A stretch of 64,000 nucleotides of DNA. Source: Plasmopara viticola (lineage: Eukaryota; Oomycota; Peronosporomycetes; Peronosporales; Peronosporaceae). How positions within the stretch are numbered: position 1 is the first letter of the stretch; every line of letters starts with the position of its first letter. Below the pieces are notes generated by a model. It searched no databases. It was given only the letters and a program-made list of their open reading frames with translations, and was not told the DNA's origin. The stretch lies in contig MBPM02000167.1 of NCBI GenBank assembly GCA_001695595.3, positions 1-64,000 on the forward strand. Direction: 5' to 3'. The position numbers and the translations under genes were made by a program. Positions 60,024-64,000 of the stretch are shown in pieces.

Positions 60024-63000
60024 TCAATGCGAACACGCGTGGATGCCGAGAGCTGTCGTCATGTCCTTGTGACGTGGTCCTGGAAGAGCCTTGGTCATGA
60101 TGTCCGCGAGCATGATGGCTGTCTCGCAGTACTCCAGCTTGACTTCACCGCGTTTGACTTCATCACGGATGTGATGGTACTTGATGTCGATGTGCTTGGC
60201 ACGTCCATGGTTCACTGGATTCTTCGTCATCTTGATGCATGACTGATTGTCCTCAAAGATCTTGAGTTCCGGCGTGGTCTCATTCGCAGCCGTCAAAATC
60301 TCGTGCAGGAGATGATGGATCCACTTGCCTTCTTGTATAGCCAGACTTAAAGCGATGTACTCTGCTTCGCTGGTGGAGAGCGACAGACTTGACTGCTTCT
60401 TGCTTCCCCAACTGATGGGTGCGTTCATTAATATGAACGCGTAGCCCGAAGTCGACTTGCGGTCCGTGTGGTCGCCTGCCCAGTCCGCGTCCGAGTATGC
60501 GCGGAAGTCCACTTTGTTTCCGGGCTTAAAACAGAGTTCATGCGACTTGGTTCCTTGGAGGTAGCGAAGAATTCTCTTGACTGCAGTCCAATGCTCGTCT
60601 CGAGGGTTTTCCATGAATCGCGACGCATATCCAACGGCAAAGGCGATATCCGGGCGAGTCGCTGTCATTAGATGCATAAGTGCACCGATTGCTTCACGGA
60701 ACGGAACGCTTGTTGCTGTCGGCTTGTCACTTGGCACAAGTCGAGTGCTTGGATCCGCCGGGCTTATAACGGGCTTGCTGTCGTGCATGCCGAAGCGCTT
60801 GAGTATGTCTTCGATGTAGCGCCGCTGGCACACTGTCACACTGCCGTCAGGGTGTTTTACCAGCTCCATACCCAGGACGAAGACGCATTCACCGCTGTCC
60901 GTCATCTCGAAGCGCGTCTTCAAGTCATTCTTGGTGCGCGCGATGAGGTCGGTCGAGCTTCCTGTGACGAGTACATCGTCGACGTAAACCAGAAGCAGTA
61001 CGCAGTGGACATCCACAATCTTGATGTACAGGCAGGGATCGAAAGCCGAAACTTGGAAGCCGATGGAGCAAACAAACTCGTCGAAGGTCTCGTTCCAAAC
61101 TCGCGAGGCTTGCTTGAGTCCATAGATAGCCTTAACCAGCTCGAGACAGTCGAAGTCATCATCGAGCTCAACTCCTTCTGGCGTTGCACAAAACACTTGC
61201 TCCTTCATGACGCCGTACAAAAATGCTGTCACCACATCCAGTTGGTCGAGAGGCCAGTCGAAGTACTTGGCAATTGCAATGACCATTCGTAAGGTTACGT
61301 ACTTGATAACAGGTGAGAATGTCTCCGTGTAATCGATGCCGTACTTTTGCTTGAACCCCTTCGCAACTAGGCGCGCTTTGTACTTCTCAATCGATCCATC
61401 AGCTTTGCGCTTGATCTTGAATACCCATTTGGTTCCAATGGCACGTTGTCCATTCGGGAGTTTTGCCGCTCGAAATACTCCACGAAGTCGCATCGACTCA
61501 AGCTCGCCTTAAATGGCTTTGCGCCAGTGCACTTGTTCCGGTCCATTAACTGCATCTTGATATGTCGTTGGCTCGGAAAGGTCAGTAATTTCCACAGCGT
61601 TGGCGCTTGCTCGCCATGATCCATCCGCTGGAGACGTGCCGTCTTCGTGAACTTGGCCGTCTTTTTCTTCTTCATCCACCATAGTGGGCATGCCTGGTCG
61701 GCGTTTAGCTTGAGGCTGAACGGGATCTTCGGGGGCACTTGCTTCTTCCAAACCGATGTTTTGACTCGTTGAGCGCGTGTTTGAGATCCTGTTACGCGAG
61801 CTTGAGTGGTTGGGCTTGCGCTTTCCTGTGTGTTTGAACTCCGTTGGTCCCGAGTCGTCGATATCGAGGGAGTCGAAGTCGAACAGCGAATCATGGTCGT
61901 CATCGTCTAAGCGTTCCGCAAAGTTACCGAAGCTGGATTCGTCGAAGTTGACGTCGCGACTAATCACCACCTTCCCTGCTTCGATGTCAAAGACGCGGTA
62001 TGCCTTAGAACGTTCCTCGTAGCCGATGAAAATTCCCTCACGAGCCTTAGCGTCCCACTTGAGTCGTTTTTCTCCTGGTGTTAGGATGAAAGCCTTGCAC
62101 CCAAATACTCGCATGTGTTTGACGCTTGGTTTGGTCTTGTACACAATTTCGTAAGGCGTTTTGGCGGGAATTTTCGGAGACGGGAGTCGATTCTTGATGT
62201 AGATCGCTGTCATTGCCGCTTCAGCCCAAAACGTTTTGTCCAAACCAGCGTAATGTAACATGGTGCGACCGATCGTAACGATAGTCCGGTTGGCTCGCTC
62301 TGCAGTGCCGTTTGTCTGGTGCGCGTAGCGAACTGTGGGCTGCACCTCGATTCCATGATCGTCGTAGAAATTCAATAGGGAGTTGGTTGCAAACTCCTTG
62401 GCCCCGTCATGACGCACAAACTTGACCTTGGCATTGAACTGTTTCTCAACCTTGAGAATGTACTTGCGCAGACAGTCTTCACTTTCCGACTTGGCGCGCA
62501 AACAGAATCCAGCCATACACCCACTTGCCTCGTCCGTGATGATCAGCAAATATCTGCTGCCACCAAGCGACTCGTGCTCCATTGGACCGCAATTGTCGAA
62601 GTGTAGAAACTCAAACGGGGCATACTTAGGCTTGCTTGGATTGCTCGGGAATGGTTTTTGAACCATCTTCCCTTGCTGGCATCCTCGGCACAGACCAGGT
62701 GACTTAGAGGGTGGCTTGGCGTCCTTGATCATGTCGCTGTTGATCATTTTGCGAAGAACATCAACCGGAGCATGACCCATGCGAGCGTGCAAGTCTTCAC
62801 CGCTACCTTGCATGACTGCATTGGCACAGCGTTGCGGCGTTCGAAGCCAGTAGAGTCCGTTGATGAGATCCGCAGTCGCAACAACTTGCTTGGACTTCTT
62901 GCGAGTAACGTGCATCTTGGACCCGTCAAATACAACCTGAAACTGTCCACTCTTGTTGATCTGCGGAATCGACAGCAGATTCTTGCTTATACTTGGCACG

Positions 63001-64000
63001 TATAGCGCATCCTTTATTTCGATTTCACGCTCGTTGCCGTTGGGTAGAATCACCCGTTCGATGATGTTCCCTACGCCCTTGATTTCAGCCTTGTTACCGT
63101 CGGCAACAGACAATTCGCCTTCGTGGTCATCATGAAGCACGTGGAACTTGGTCTTGTCGTTGCATATGTGGTGCGTGGCACCACTATCAATGGCCCAGAG
63201 TCCCGATGCGTTGCTAGTCGTTGATATGCCGCATTCCAGCGAGACAGCGAAGGCGACTCGATCGTCGTAGTCGTTGTAGTCGTTACGCCACTGGACATTG
63301 TTGGCCACGCGTCCACGGTTGTTGCCGCCGCGCTTAGAGCCTCGATTCTCGTCCTTCTGCTTGGTCCAGCACCGCTCAGCCGAGTGCCCCAATTTACCAC
63401 AGTACGTGCACTGGCGAGGCTCCCGATCAGTGCTGAACGCACGTGCCGCGTCTTCAGTCTTGATCGCCAGAGTCTTCTCGCCCTGCCGCTTGATATGCTC
63501 GTTCGTGAGCACCTTGACAACGTCTTGCGTTTTCAGCTCCGCAGTGCTCATCTCCAGATTCAATACCACGTTCTCGTAGCTCTTGGGGAGACTGCGCAGC
63601 AAGCAGATCGCCACGTCCTCGTCCTCCATCTTGGCGCCGATGCTGCTGAGCTTGGCGCTGATGTTGAGGACCTCGTTGCAATGTTGTAGCACATTGCCGC
63701 CTTCCGACATCTCCATGCTGAAGAGCTGTCGCTTGAGATAGATGCGACCAGCCTTCTGGGACCCACCGTAAAGTGTCTTCACACGCACCAATGCGACCCA
63801 TGCTTCCTCGCAGTCATCGACAACGTGATGATAATCCGCGTCCATGTGGAGCAGCATAAGTCCGAAGGCGATGTTGTTGAGCTTGACGTACTCATCCTTG
63901 GCACGAGAGTCGGTGAAGGTTGGAGTCGTCTGGCGATTCACCACATGCCACGTCGACTTAGTCAGGAACACGCCACGCATGTAGCGACTCCACGTCACGT
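60024..64000 (-). pseudogene. Family D gag-pol (D5), one stop codon, 5' end outside window
   Basis: From 64000 leftwards: gag core ([10 protein letters not shown]), zinc knuckle [14 protein letters not shown], protease [10 protein letters not shown], integrase ([51 protein letters not shown]), reverse transcriptase (KWVFKIKRKADG, LLVYVDDVLVTG) and RNase H ([18 protein letters not shown]). One in-frame TAA at about 61508-61510 in the linker before reverse transcriptase (HWRKAI then stop). The rest is open to TGA at 60024-60026. With a single nonsense codon it is the most complete coding region in the window. Confidence 0.93.

Larger units (their letters stand above)
59725..64000 (-). mobile_element. 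Copia element D5, minus strand, runs off the window
   Basis: 3' LTR at the left, then pol and gag in reverse. Begins 4 bp after the A5 LTR end. Its 5' LTR, primer-binding site and about the first 28 gag codons lie beyond 64,000. Confidence 0.92.

Overview
The window holds repeats only; I found no host gene. It looks like eukaryotic heterochromatin, most likely from an oomycete (Peronosporales-like). The main evidence for that is that the LTR promoters carry the oomycete-type initiator TCACTTTG followed by CATTTTG. Everything after base 13,700 is Ty1/copia LTR retrotransposon (order gag, zinc knuckle, protease, integrase, reverse transcriptase, RNase H). Family labels A, B, C and D are mine. 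A, B and C are close relatives; D is much more diverged.

Region 1 (1-13,699) is a satellite array of about 137 monomers with a period of almost exactly 100 bp. It has four recurring monomer types in its left half, a 7-monomer (700 bp) higher-order repeat at 4761-6160 and a 16-monomer (1,598 bp) higher-order repeat at about 9,095-12,300. It ends abruptly against an A element that lacks its 5' LTR and the start of gag.

Region 2 (13,704-64,000) is a nest of elements. Read literally: A1 is broken by B1; B1 by A2; A2 by B2; B2 by B3. B3 is broken four times: by A3 (itself broken by D1), by A4, by C (inside the B3 3' LTR) and, 2 bp past the C target-site duplication, by minus-strand D3. D3 is broken by A5, and A5 by D4. 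Minus-strand D5 begins 4 bp past the end of A5 and runs off the window. Five-base target-site duplications join the halves: catct (A3), gcaag (D1), catac (A4), aggat (C), cttct (A5), acaag (D4). A1/B1 and A2/B2 share junctions and disabling mutations at a constant 4,390-bp offset, so that part is probably a segmental duplication and not two sets of insertions. The right halves of A1, B1, A2, B2 and D3, and the rest of the B3 3' LTR, should lie beyond base 64,000.

All gag-pol frames are broken, truncated or cut by the window edge. D5 (one stop codon seen) and D4 (one 2-bp frameshift, near-identical LTRs) are the freshest. Notable features are a gag start codon inside the tRNA primer-binding site in every family, pol frames of A/B/C that end inside the 3' LTR, D1/D4 LTRs that look like chimeras with A/B/C LTRs, a 27-bp internally deleted LTR that kept its target-site duplication, and a 63-bp tRNA-like insert in an LTR. 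A centromeric or pericentromeric location is a reasonable but untested hypothesis.
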